Positions 4,824-11,646 of a DNA stretch of 16,380 nucleotides are shown in pieces. The notes below the pieces were generated by a model. It was not told the DNA's origin and searched no databases. It was given only the letters and a program-made list of their open reading frames with translations. Each line of letters opens with the position of its first letter. The stretch's first letter is position 1. Origin of the DNA: an uncultured Eubacterium sp. (GTDB lineage: Bacteria; Bacillota; Clostridia; Peptostreptococcales; Anaerovoracaceae). The stretch covers positions 1 to 16,380 of the forward strand of contig CALCKF010000026.1 of the NCBI GenBank assembly GCA_937966095.1. The letters run 5' to 3'. A program made the position numbers and the translations under genes.

Positions 4824-5483
4824 ATGCAGAACGATTATTTGAACAGCATAGCAAAATCAGGACTATTCAGATTTCTTGACAAAAAATATTACGGCACAGT
4901 CTGGAATGAACTTAATATGACACCTAAACTTTACAGACGTGATCAGGTGATATGCGGGCAGGAGGAGCCTGTCACAAAGGCTGCTATCGTACACAGCGGC
5001 AGAGTAAGAGGAGAGAGACTCCATTCAGAAGGTACATCCAGCCTCGCATATATATATGAACCGGGAGATATATTTTCTTTTGAAGGGGCTTTTTCAGGGA
5101 AAAAGACCTCTCCCCTCAATATCACGGCAGAGGATGATTCCATAGTTATCTTTATGACTGTCCAGAATATTTTTACAAGTCTCCACAGTAAAGAGCTTAC
5201 TCGGGGTCTTCTGGAACTTCTGGCAAACGATGATATCAAAAAGCTCTACAGGATAGAAACACTTTCAATGAAAAGTCTTCGCAGCAGAATCATGTCATAT
5301 CTGAAAATACTTTCAGCGAAAAACGGCGGAGGAACTTTTGAGGTCGAAATGTCCAGAGAACAGCTTGCAAATTATCTTTGCGTCAACAGATCCGCTCTTT
5401 CAAATGAACTTAGTAAAATGAAACAGGATGGTATAATAGATTTCAACAAAAAAGTGTTTAAATTAATAAAATACAGAAAATAA
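4824..5483 (+). CDS. Crp/Fnr-family transcriptional regulator
   Basis: The 219-residue protein has an N-terminal cyclic-nucleotide-binding-like beta-barrel (about 10-120; note VIHSGRVRGE-like strand AAIVHSGRVRGERL and EPGDIFSFEGAFSG), a long dimer helix (about 120-160) and a winged helix-turn-helix (about 173-215) with MSREQLANYLCVNRSALSNE as the recognition unit. Only two cysteines (C44, C186) are present, so there is no Fnr-type [4Fe-4S] cluster, and the effector is unknown. The frame extends to an ATG at 4791 that has no ribosome site; ATG 4824 has GGAG 6 bases upstream and gives the normal family length. It shares a transcript with the CCG protein and is flanked by Mo/W transport operons, so local control of these operons is likely but unproven. 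Confidence 0.85.
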   Translation: MQNDYLNSIAKSGLFRFLDKKYYGTVWNELNMTPKLYRRDQVICGQEEPVTKAAIVHSGRVRGERLHSEGTSSLAYIYEPGDIFSFEGAFSGKKTSPLNITAEDDSIVIFMTVQNIFTSLHSKELTRGLLELLANDDIKKLYRIETLSMKSLRSRIMSYLKILSAKNGGGTFEVEMSREQLANYLCVNRSALSNELSKMKQDGIIDFNKKVFKLIKYRK

Positions 5484-5494
5484 CAGAAAAAGCC

Positions 5495-5529
5495 AAAGCG
5501 GATGTTGTCGAAACAACATCCGCTTTTTT
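5495..5529 (+). terminator. Intrinsic terminator after the Crp/Fnr gene
   Basis: AAGCGGATGTTGT (5496-5508) and ACAACATCCGCTT (5513-5525) form a perfect 13-bp stem with a CGAA tetraloop, followed by T-run to 5529. It closes the leader-CCG-regulator transcript and separates it from modABC. Confidence 0.93.
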
Positions 5530-5543
5530 CATATATGCTAAAC

Positions 5544-5570
5544 TTGTTATATCATTCAACAATATATAAT
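5544..5570 (+). promoter_or_regulatory. modA promoter with overlapping TTGTT-N9-AACAA inverted repeat
   Basis: A consensus -10 TATAAT lies at 5565-5570, but the only -35 candidate, TTGTTA (5544-5549), is poor and just 15 bases away. TTGTT (5544-5548) and AACAA (5558-5562) are inverted copies across 9 bases, and TTATAT/ATATAA are also inverted. A weak -35 with an overlapping palindrome suggests a regulated start, possibly by the adjacent Crp/Fnr protein or a ModE-like factor; neither is shown. Confidence 0.45.
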
Positions 5571-5593
5571 GATTTATCATTCAGGAGGTAATT

Positions 5594-6379
5594 ATGAAAA
5601 AATTATTGACATTTGCCACAGCAGCGATTCTTCTTTTGTCAATGTTTGTTCTATCAGGATGTGGGGACAGTGAAGACAGTGCGGAAAAACCGGAAGTCAC
5701 AGTACTTGCTGCAGCCAGCCTCACAGATGCTCTCGATGAAATAATCGCTGAGTTTGAAAAAGATTCGGACTGTACTATAACAGCAAGCTATGCCGGATCA
5801 GGTGATCTGGTACAGCAGATAGAAGGCGGCGCTCCTTGCGATATTTTCATTTCGGCCTCAAAAGCCAACATGGATCAGCTTGAAGAAAAAGATTACATAG
5901 ACAGCGAAACAAGACAGGATCTCTTAACAAATACTCTCACACTTATCACAACGATCGAAAAGAAAGATGATATAACTATGGATTCCCTCACTTCAGATGC
6001 AGCAGGGACTATAGCCATCGGTGAACCTGAAACTGTTCCTGCGGGCAAATACGCCACACAGGTATTCGACAATATGGGCATAACAGATCAGATATCGGGT
6101 AAGATCGTCTACGCAAAGGATGTAAGAGCAGTCCTCAATTATGTTGAAACCGGAGATGCAGACTGCGGATTTGTCTACAGAACAGATGCCCTTCTGCTTG
6201 ATAGCTCAAAGGGAGCCATAATCGGAGATGTGGATGAAAGTCTGCATGATCCTATCGTATATCCTGCAGCTATATTAAAAGATGCACCGGAATCTGAACA
6301 TGCTGCAGAGTTCTATGAGTTTATCCAGACTGACTTTGCAAAAGAAGTTTTTGAAAAATATGGATTCACTGTAAAGTAA
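5594..6379 (+). CDS. modA: Molybdate-binding lipoprotein ModA
   Basis: The 261-residue extracellular receptor delivers molybdate to ModB. It has a lipoprotein signal peptide with LSGC (C23), then the ModA hallmarks VLAAASLTDALDEI (37-50), GSGDLVQQIEGGAPCDIFISAS, the IGEPETVPAGKYA block and DADCGFVYRTDA. Serines in AAASL and GSGD plus the later Ala, Val and Tyr correspond to the molybdate-coordinating positions known in this family. AGGAGG lies 5 bases before the ATG. It is first in a four-gene unit modA-modB-modC-moeA-like. Length and motifs are normal; ModA proteins also bind tungstate. Confidence 0.94.
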   Translation: MKKLLTFATAAILLLSMFVLSGCGDSEDSAEKPEVTVLAAASLTDALDEIIAEFEKDSDCTITASYAGSGDLVQQIEGGAPCDIFISASKANMDQLEEKDYIDSETRQDLLTNTLTLITTIEKKDDITMDSLTSDAAGTIAIGEPETVPAGKYATQVFDNMGITDQISGKIVYAKDVRAVLNYVETGDADCGFVYRTDALLLDSSKGAIIGDVDESLHDPIVYPAAILKDAPESEHAAEFYEFIQTDFAKEVFEKYGFTVK

Positions 6380-6391
6380 TAAAGGGATATC

Positions 6392-7060
6392 ATGTTTGAA
6401 CCTGTAATTTTATCAATAAAGGTTGCACTTCTGGCAACTGTAATAGCCTTTATCCTCGGAGTTTTTTTCGCCTATCTTTTAACCAAGAAAAATGTACCGG
6501 GAAAGAATATATGGGAAACGATTCTGATACTGCCCATGATACTTCCTCCATCGATAGTAGGCTATCTGCTTTTAAAAGTTTTCGGAAAGAGAGGCCCCAT
6601 AGGGGCTTTTCTTCTTGATACTTTTGGCATACAGGTGGTCTTTACCTGGATAGCATGTGTCATAGCGGCATGTGTGGTTGCCCTTCCCCTTATGTACCAA
6701 AATGCAAAGGGTGCTTTTCAAAGTGTGGATCACAGTTATGAGCTTGCTGCAAGAACTCTCGGAAGCAGCCCTTTCAAGGTCTTCATAACTGTGACTTTTC
6801 CATTATCGGGTCCCGGTATCGTAAGCGGCATAATTCTCACCTTTGCGAGAGCTCTGGGAGAATTCGGTGCCACTCTTATGCTGGCAGGAAACATACCCGG
6901 GAAAACCCAGACTATACCGACAGCAATATACTATGCTGTAGTCGTTGGAAAAGATGAAGAAGCAACTACTCTTGTCGCCATAATGGTATTATTCAGTTTT
7001 GCTTTGGTTTTCGGTCTGAATATGTGGCTCAAAAAAAGAAATCAAAAAGGTGGCTGGTAA
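6392..7060 (+). CDS. modB: Molybdate ABC transporter permease ModB
   Basis: The 222-residue integral membrane protein has about five transmembrane segments (first MFEPVILSIKVALLATVIAFILG; last ATTLVAIMVLFSFALVFGLN). The ModB signatures LPMILPPSIVGYLLLKVFGKRGPIG and the EAA loop ELAARTLGSSPFKVF are clear, followed by FARALGEFGATLMLAGNIPG, conserved in molybdate permeases. AAGGGA precedes the ATG, 12 bases after the modA stop. Its stop codon lies one base before the modC start. Confidence 0.95.
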   Translation: MFEPVILSIKVALLATVIAFILGVFFAYLLTKKNVPGKNIWETILILPMILPPSIVGYLLLKVFGKRGPIGAFLLDTFGIQVVFTWIACVIAACVVALPLMYQNAKGAFQSVDHSYELAARTLGSSPFKVFITVTFPLSGPGIVSGIILTFARALGEFGATLMLAGNIPGKTQTIPTAIYYAVVVGKDEEATTLVAIMVLFSFALVFGLNMWLKKRNQKGGW

Positions 7061-7061
7061 A

Positions 7062-7724
7062 ATGAGTGTATATTTCAAACTTATAAAACAACTGAACTAT
7101 TTCGATCTGAATGTGGAATTTTCAATTGGAAACGAACTCCTTGTTATAGAAGGATGTTCAGGTGCCGGAAAGACAACTATACTGAACTGCCTTGCAGGTA
7201 TAATCATTCCCGATGACGGCAAAATCACCATTGACGAAAGAGTACTTTTCAGTCATACTGATAAAGTGAATATTCCTGCAGAAAAAAGAAATATCGGATA
7301 TCTTTTTCAGAATTATGCTCTGTTCCCCAATATGTCCGTACGTGAAAACATACTTTACGGACTTAAAAACAAGCGGGAATACAGAAAAAAAGATACCAGA
7401 AAATATCTTTTGGAATATGCTGAATACATGATGGAAACTCTAGGGATAGCACATCTGTCAAAAAAAAATTCCACTGCCATTTCCGGCGGAGAAAAACAAA
7501 GAGTGGCTCTTGCAAGAGCAATGGTAACAAAACCGGCTCTCCTGCTTCTGGACGAACCTTTCTCTGCTCTGGATGAAAATACAAAGGGAAAAATATATGA
7601 AGAATTCAGGGAATTCAAAAATGATTTAATGATCCCTACAATTCTTATAACACATAACCATCTCGAAGCCGAACTTTTTGCGGATAAACACATTACATTA
7701 AAGGAAGGTAGGATTATCAAATGA
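7062..7724 (+). CDS. modC: Molybdate ABC transporter ATP-binding protein ModC (short form)
   Basis: The 220-residue ATPase has Walker A GCSGAGKTT (31-39), the Q-loop LFQNYALFPNMSV, signature ISGGEKQRVALARA, Walker B LLLLDEPFSALD and ITHN. Unlike Escherichia coli ModC (about 350 residues) it has no C-terminal TOBE molybdate-binding domain, so feedback inhibition of transport by that domain should be absent. A GTG at 7050 is in frame, but ATG 7062 is preferred because AAGGTGG lies 8 bases before it and the family begins with a strand of this kind. Its ATGA stop overlaps the next gene's start, indicating translational coupling. Confidence 0.93.
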   Translation: MSVYFKLIKQLNYFDLNVEFSIGNELLVIEGCSGAGKTTILNCLAGIIIPDDGKITIDERVLFSHTDKVNIPAEKRNIGYLFQNYALFPNMSVRENILYGLKNKREYRKKDTRKYLLEYAEYMMETLGIAHLSKKNSTAISGGEKQRVALARAMVTKPALLLLDEPFSALDENTKGKIYEEFREFKNDLMIPTILITHNHLEAELFADKHITLKEGRIIK

Positions 7725-8740
7725 AAGAAGTTGCTGTAGAACATGCTGTGGGTACAGTTTTGGCTCATGATCTTACACAGATAATACCCGGACAGTACAA
7801 AGGTCCCAAATTTAAAAAAGGCCATATAATAACGGCAGAAGATATACCTATGCTGCTCTCTATGGGGAAGAGGCATCTTTTCGTACTTGAAAAAGATGAT
7901 AATGACGTCCATGAGAACGATGCCGCCTACAGGATAGCTTCTAAAGCGGCAGGCAGCGGAATAACACTTACTGAACCTTCAGAAGGTAAAATAGAACTTA
8001 AGGCAGATATCGACGGCCTGTTGAAAATAGACCGTGAAAGACTGTTTGAACTGGTTGCACAGGATGAAATAATGTTTGCAACCATACATGAGAATACAGT
8101 CGTCAGAAAAGGAGAAAAACTGGCAGGCACCAGGATAATACCATTGTTCATTGCTGAATCTGCTATGCAGAAGGCCGAATCAATACTGGTTGACGGCCCT
8201 ATAATAGAAATAATCCCTCTGAAAAAGATGAAAGTAGGCATCGTCACCACAGGCAGCGAGGTCTACTCCGGAATCATAGAAGATGCTTTCGGGCCGGTTC
8301 TTGTACGAAAATTCAGCGCTCTTGGCAGCAATGTTGAAAAACAGCTCTTTGCTGATGATGATGATGATATGATAGCAGAATGTATAAATCAGCTGGTAAA
8401 TGAAGGTATGGACATTATAGGAATAACCGGTGGGATGTCTGTAGATCCTGATGACAGGACACCTTCAGGTATAAGAAAGGCCGGAGGAGAGGTGGTAAGC
8501 TATGGAGCTCCTGTCCTCCCGGGAGCAATGTTCATGCTTTCATACATCGGTGATATACCGGTTGTAGGGCTTCCGGGTTGTGTAATGTACAGCAGCACCA
8601 GCATATTCGACCTCATCGTACCGAGACTGCTTGCCGGAGAAAAAATAACGAAAAAAGACATAAACAGGCTGGCACACGGAGGACTATGCCTCAACTGCGA
8701 AACATGCACTTTCCCTGTCTGCGGTTTCGGAAAAGCCTGA
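7721..8740 (+). CDS. MoeA-like molybdopterin-binding protein with C-terminal four-cysteine tail
   Basis: The 339-residue protein carries a MoaB/MoeA-type (MoCF_biosynth) molybdopterin-binding domain at about 168-300, with VGIVTTGSEV (172-181), GITGGMSVDPDDRTP (234-248) and LPGAMFML/GLPGCVMYSS. The N-terminal 160 residues resemble a reduced MoeA-like front part with a lipoyl-like hairpin (VVRKGEKLAG). The extreme C-terminus has C323, C326, C329 and C334 in a CxxCxxCxFPxC pattern ending GFGKA, a possible metal or Fe-S site. In the family, this domain binds molybdopterin or its adenylylated form during metal insertion; whether this one inserts Mo or W, senses the cofactor or passes it on is unknown. 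It overlaps modC by ATGA and is the last gene before a terminator. It is shorter than true MoeA (about 400). Confidence 0.82.
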   Translation: MKEVAVEHAVGTVLAHDLTQIIPGQYKGPKFKKGHIITAEDIPMLLSMGKRHLFVLEKDDNDVHENDAAYRIASKAAGSGITLTEPSEGKIELKADIDGLLKIDRERLFELVAQDEIMFATIHENTVVRKGEKLAGTRIIPLFIAESAMQKAESILVDGPIIEIIPLKKMKVGIVTTGSEVYSGIIEDAFGPVLVRKFSALGSNVEKQLFADDDDDMIAECINQLVNEGMDIIGITGGMSVDPDDRTPSGIRKAGGEVVSYGAPVLPGAMFMLSYIGDIPVVGLPGCVMYSSTSIFDLIVPRLLAGEKITKKDINRLAHGGLCLNCETCTFPVCGFGKA

Positions 8741-8753
8741 TACCGTCAGCTGC

Positions 8754-8791
8754 ATCCCCGTATATGATGACTCCGTATACGGGGATATTTT
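8754..8791 (+). terminator. Intrinsic terminator after the mod operon
   Basis: ATCCCCGTATA (8754-8764) pairs perfectly with TATACGGGGAT (8776-8786), followed by ATTTTATT. It lies 14 bases after the stop of the MoeA-like gene and closes modABC-moeA-like ahead of a convergent gene. Confidence 0.85.
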
Positions 8792-8808
8792 ATTGGGTAT
8801 TTTCATAT

Positions 8809-9099
8809 TTACACAGGTCTGGCACCGTTTTCCATCAGTATGTTCGCAAGAGCAGAAGCGCTGCTGCTGTGTGCCCTTGCTATAGGTATGCTGCCGCGTT
8901 TAGCCTCACTGACCGCGCTTTTTACCATTTTATGCGAGACTGTATTGGTGAGCAGTATCATGAGATCCGGCGCTCCCAGATTTTTTCTGAAGCCGCTCCT
9001 TTCTTTTACAAACACCTTCGCGCTGCATCCATGGTTTTCACATATCTCTTCATACTGACGCACCATCCGTTCATGTCCCCCTATTATAACAACACTCAT
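8809..9099 (-). CDS. DUF2325 domain protein
   Basis: The 96-residue protein is MSVVIIGGHERMVRQYEEI at the start, then a short alpha/beta fold with PDLMILLTNTVSHKMVKSA and SIPIARAHSSSASALANIL, which matches DUF2325 (a small Rossmann-like family of unknown function, often near metal transport genes). The frame is open to 9126, but ATG 9099 is taken because AAGGAGGT lies 5-6 bases upstream and the family starts with this strand. It is convergent with the mod operon and monocistronic. Its promoter is overlapped by a palindrome typical of metal-dependent DtxR-type repressors, which hints at iron or manganese control. Confidence 0.82.
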   Translation of the reverse strand: MSVVIIGGHERMVRQYEEICENHGCSAKVFVKERSGFRKNLGAPDLMILLTNTVSHKMVKSAVSEAKRGSIPIARAHSSSASALANILMENGARPV

Positions 9100-9127
9100 T
9101 GTGACCTCCTTACTCCAATACTGCATT

Positions 9128-9145
9128 TTAGTTAGTATTAACTAA
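9128..9145. promoter_or_regulatory. DtxR/IdeR-like palindromic operator over the DUF2325 transcription start
   Basis: TTAGTTA-GTAT-TAACTAA has perfect 7-base arms. It resembles the DtxR/IdeR box (TTAGGTTAG-S-CTAACCTAA). It lies just downstream of the predicted start of transcription, the classic place for repression. A second inverted pair, TTAGTATT/AATACTAA (9132-9139 and 9155-9162), overlaps it and the -10. Confidence 0.55.
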
Positions 9146-9155
9146 CTTAAGTACA

Positions 9156-9184
9156 ATACTAATACATTTCATTATATATGTCAA
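9156..9184 (-). promoter_or_regulatory. Promoter of the DUF2325 gene
   Basis: On the minus strand TTGACA (9184-9179), 17-base spacer, TAGTAT (9161-9156). The -35 is perfect and the -10 matches 4 of 6. Transcription would start near 9149, inside the overlapping inverted repeats. Confidence 0.65.
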
Positions 9185-9205
9185 CCGTTTTGTTAAATTT
9201 TACAT

Positions 9206-9233
9206 AAAAAACGGACCGGTCTATACCGGTCCG
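9206..9233 (-). terminator. Intrinsic terminator after the G5-NlpC/P60 gene
   Basis: Minus strand: CGGACCGGT (9233-9225) pairs perfectly with ACCGGTCCG (9220-9212) across a 4-base loop, followed by TTTTTT (9211-9206). It lies about 30 bases beyond the stop codon. Confidence 0.93.
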
Positions 9234-9263
9234 AGATCATGACATTGCCCAGAGCTTTCTATG

Positions 9264-10283
9264 TTATTCAACTATCCTTCTGACTGTTGTCACCGCACCA
9301 CAGCTTTTTACGGAAGAAACGACTATACCCTTCCTTTCGTTAGCAGCATGTACCATATTACCTCCACCAATATATATGCCTACATGGCCTGAATAGCATA
9401 TTATATCTCCTGCTTTCGCTTCACTGTACGGAACGCCCTTACCGCTTCCTGATTGACCTCCGACGGTCCTAGGCAACGATATGCCAAACTTCGCGTATAC
9501 ACTCTGCACGAAACCTGAACAGTCAGCACCGTTAGTTAAACTTGTACCTCCATATTTATAAGGATTGCCTACAAACTGAAGCGCAAAATTAGCTATCGTC
9601 GCACCATTTCCGCTCCCGAGAACTTTTCCCCCATATGAGCCGCTCGTATCGTCACGCTCTTTTGTACCTTTATATATTACAGTATTGACTGATTCACTGA
9701 TCAGTGCAGTATCAACTACTTCCGATGTAAGGACCATTCCATTTACACTGGTCACCTGATTAGTAACTATCTGGTTGCCGTCGCTTCCCTCGCTCTTTAC
9801 CTTGGTCTGTCCTTCATACAGCTCATCACTTTCTTCATATGTCTTGCCTGCCTGTATGGATTGCACTGACCCCATCTCTGCATTTATCGTTACCGTAAAT
9901 AACGGATCCTCTGTGCTGTTCTGTTCAAGAACATATTCTACAGCTTCATCTTCTGTAAGTACTACAGGCGGCTCCTCTCCTCTTTCCAGACTCTTATCTT
10001 CAGTGCTGAGCTTTTTGTCAACAGTTATTGAATTTATCTGAGCTCCATCAGGAGAATATTCATTAAGAACATTCTCTATTACATTCTCAGCAGCTTCCGC
10101 ATCCTCAACAAGGAAGAGCTCCTCGTCTCCCGCTTTGACTACGTAAGGATCCTCGACTTTAGATCCGTCAGCGTAAACTGCGTATGGCTTTGTGATATTC
10201 AAAACTACCATCAATGCGATCAACATGATCACAACAGGTATGAAGGCAAGAAACTTTTTGTGGTTCTTTAAAACTGTAATCAT
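9264..10283 (-). CDS. Exported G5-domain NlpC/P60 peptidoglycan hydrolase
   Basis: The 339-residue protein has an N-terminal membrane/signal segment (about 11-30), a Glu/Asp-rich stalk, a G5 domain (about 128-207, with the VNTVIYKGTK strand typical of its end) and a C-terminal NlpC/P60 cysteine peptidase (about 225-339). The catalytic residues are visible: C255 in NGADCSGFV, H300 in YSGHVGIY and H312 in MVHAANE. Such enzymes cut cell-wall peptides outside the membrane during growth or separation; G5 domains are thought to bind cell-wall sugars. GAGAGG precedes the ATG. It has its own promoter and terminator, so it is a single-gene unit. Exact bond cleaved is not predictable from sequence. Confidence 0.9.
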   Translation of the reverse strand: MITVLKNHKKFLAFIPVVIMLIALMVVLNITKPYAVYADGSKVEDPYVVKAGDEELFLVEDAEAAENVIENVLNEYSPDGAQINSITVDKKLSTEDKSLERGEEPPVVLTEDEAVEYVLEQNSTEDPLFTVTINAEMGSVQSIQAGKTYEESDELYEGQTKVKSEGSDGNQIVTNQVTSVNGMVLTSEVVDTALISESVNTVIYKGTKERDDTSGSYGGKVLGSGNGATIANFALQFVGNPYKYGGTSLTNGADCSGFVQSVYAKFGISLPRTVGGQSGSGKGVPYSEAKAGDIICYSGHVGIYIGGGNMVHAANERKGIVVSSVKSCGAVTTVRRIVE

Positions 10284-10327
10284 AGTTTCCTCTCAGGTTA
10301 AATGTGCGTTGTGATAAAATATGTTTA

Positions 10328-10355
10328 ATTATACAGTAATTTACCCACCTGTAAA
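10328..10355 (-). promoter_or_regulatory. Promoter of the G5-NlpC/P60 gene
   Basis: Minus strand TTTACA (10355-10350), 16-base spacer, perfect TATAAT (10333-10328), placing the start about 35-40 bases before the start codon. Confidence 0.7.
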
Positions 10356-10421
10356 ATAACATCCGGCACATTTTCACATAATCTTCAATTTATGTTTCCG
10401 TTGTGAATATATGTTCCTGCT

Positions 10422-11612
10422 TTATTTGAGGCCATATTCTTCCGCAAGTTTGCCGAAGCCTTCCATGGAATTTACTATTGTTTCATAAGATACGCAATAT
10501 GCAAGTCTTACATATCCTGAGCATGCAAATGATCTTCCCGGCACCATCAGTATATTGTACTTTTTGGCTGCCTCACAAAACTCTGTTTCATCATCGACCG
10601 GAGATTTCAGGAACATATAGAATGCTCCTTCCGGCTTGACGCACTCAAAGCCGCACTTTCTGAGTCCCTCATACAACGCTGTTCTGTTTCTGTCATAGTA
10701 AGCCAGATCGACCTTGACATCCACACATCTTCCTATTATTTTCTGCTGGAGAGAAGGCGCATTCACACATCCTATTATCCTGTTGGCATTTGATGCAGTA
10801 TCAAAAACCAGCTCGCTTTCTTCAAGCTCTGAAGGTATGACCAGATACCCTATCCTCTCTCCCGGAATCGAAAGGGATTTGCTGTATGAATATGCCACTA
10901 TTGTATTATCATAAAATTTAGTTATATACGGCACCTCTGCTCCGTCATATGCCAGTTCTCTGTACGGTTCATCTGATATAATGAAAATCGTACGCCCCAG
11001 TTCCTTTTGCTTTCTTTCGAGGATATCAGCTATCTTTCTTATAGTATCCTCCTTATATATCACCCCGGTAGGATTGTTGGGTGTATTGATCAGCACCACT
11101 CTTGTTTTCTCACTTATCAGTTTTTCAAACTCATCCAGATCAGGATAAAAAGTCTCCTGATCAGTAGGTGCCTGCACGACCTTACCGTCGTAGTTATCCA
11201 CATACCAGTTATATTCAAGAAAATACGGAGCAAATATTATTACTTCCTCACCAGGATTAAGTATGGTCTTCAGGGCTACATTAAGTCCGCTGGCGGCACC
11301 TACCGTCATCAGTATATTACCTGCTCCGAAATCTGTTCCAAATCTCCTGTTGAGTGAATCAGCCACAGCCTTTCTTACATCTTCGAATCCTGCATTGCTC
11401 ATATATCCGTGAAGTTTACCCGGATCTTCCTCATTTAATATATCTATCGCGGCCCTTTTTATTTCTTCCGGCACAGGAGCATCCGGGTTGCCCAGGCTGA
11501 AATCAAACACGTTTTCGGCACCGTACTTCGCTCTGAGCCGATCTCCCTCTTCGAACATTGTTCTTATTGCCGAATTGTTTGCCATAAGTGGTTTCATCTT
11601 TTCCGCTATCAT
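10422..11612 (-). CDS. Pyridoxal-phosphate-dependent class I aminotransferase
   Basis: The 396-residue cytoplasmic enzyme has the fold-type I aminotransferase pattern: FSLGNPDAPVP near the N-terminus, the cofactor loop VGAASGLN, NTPNNPTG (176-183), D214 and Y217 in ISDEPY (pairing with the pyridine ring), and the Schiff-base lysine K245 in YSYSKSLSIPGERIGY, followed by the carboxylate-binding arginine in GYVRLAYC. It moves an amino group between an amino acid and a 2-oxoacid; the aspartate/aromatic-type subgroup is likely, but the exact substrate is not visible. AGAAAGG lies about 11 bases before the ATG. It follows serS by 34 bases on the same strand, so cotranscription is probable. Confidence 0.92.
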   Translation of the reverse strand: MIAEKMKPLMANNSAIRTMFEEGDRLRAKYGAENVFDFSLGNPDAPVPEEIKRAAIDILNEEDPGKLHGYMSNAGFEDVRKAVADSLNRRFGTDFGAGNILMTVGAASGLNVALKTILNPGEEVIIFAPYFLEYNWYVDNYDGKVVQAPTDQETFYPDLDEFEKLISEKTRVVLINTPNNPTGVIYKEDTIRKIADILERKQKELGRTIFIISDEPYRELAYDGAEVPYITKFYDNTIVAYSYSKSLSIPGERIGYLVIPSELEESELVFDTASNANRIIGCVNAPSLQQKIIGRCVDVKVDLAYYDRNRTALYEGLRKCGFECVKPEGAFYMFLKSPVDDETEFCEAAKKYNILMVPGRSFACSGYVRLAYCVSYETIVNSMEGFGKLAEEYGLK

Positions 11613-11646
11613 AAATCGTATTTTCCTTTCTGTTTCATAGATGATC

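Noticed and set aside
5544..5570. True ModE box at the modA promoter
   Set aside because: TTATAT/ATATAA is only loosely like the known ModE site, spacing differs, and no modE gene is in the window.
7050..7061. GTG start for modC inside the modB end
   Set aside because: The AAAAAGG before it touches the GTG; the same purine run is correctly spaced for ATG 7062.
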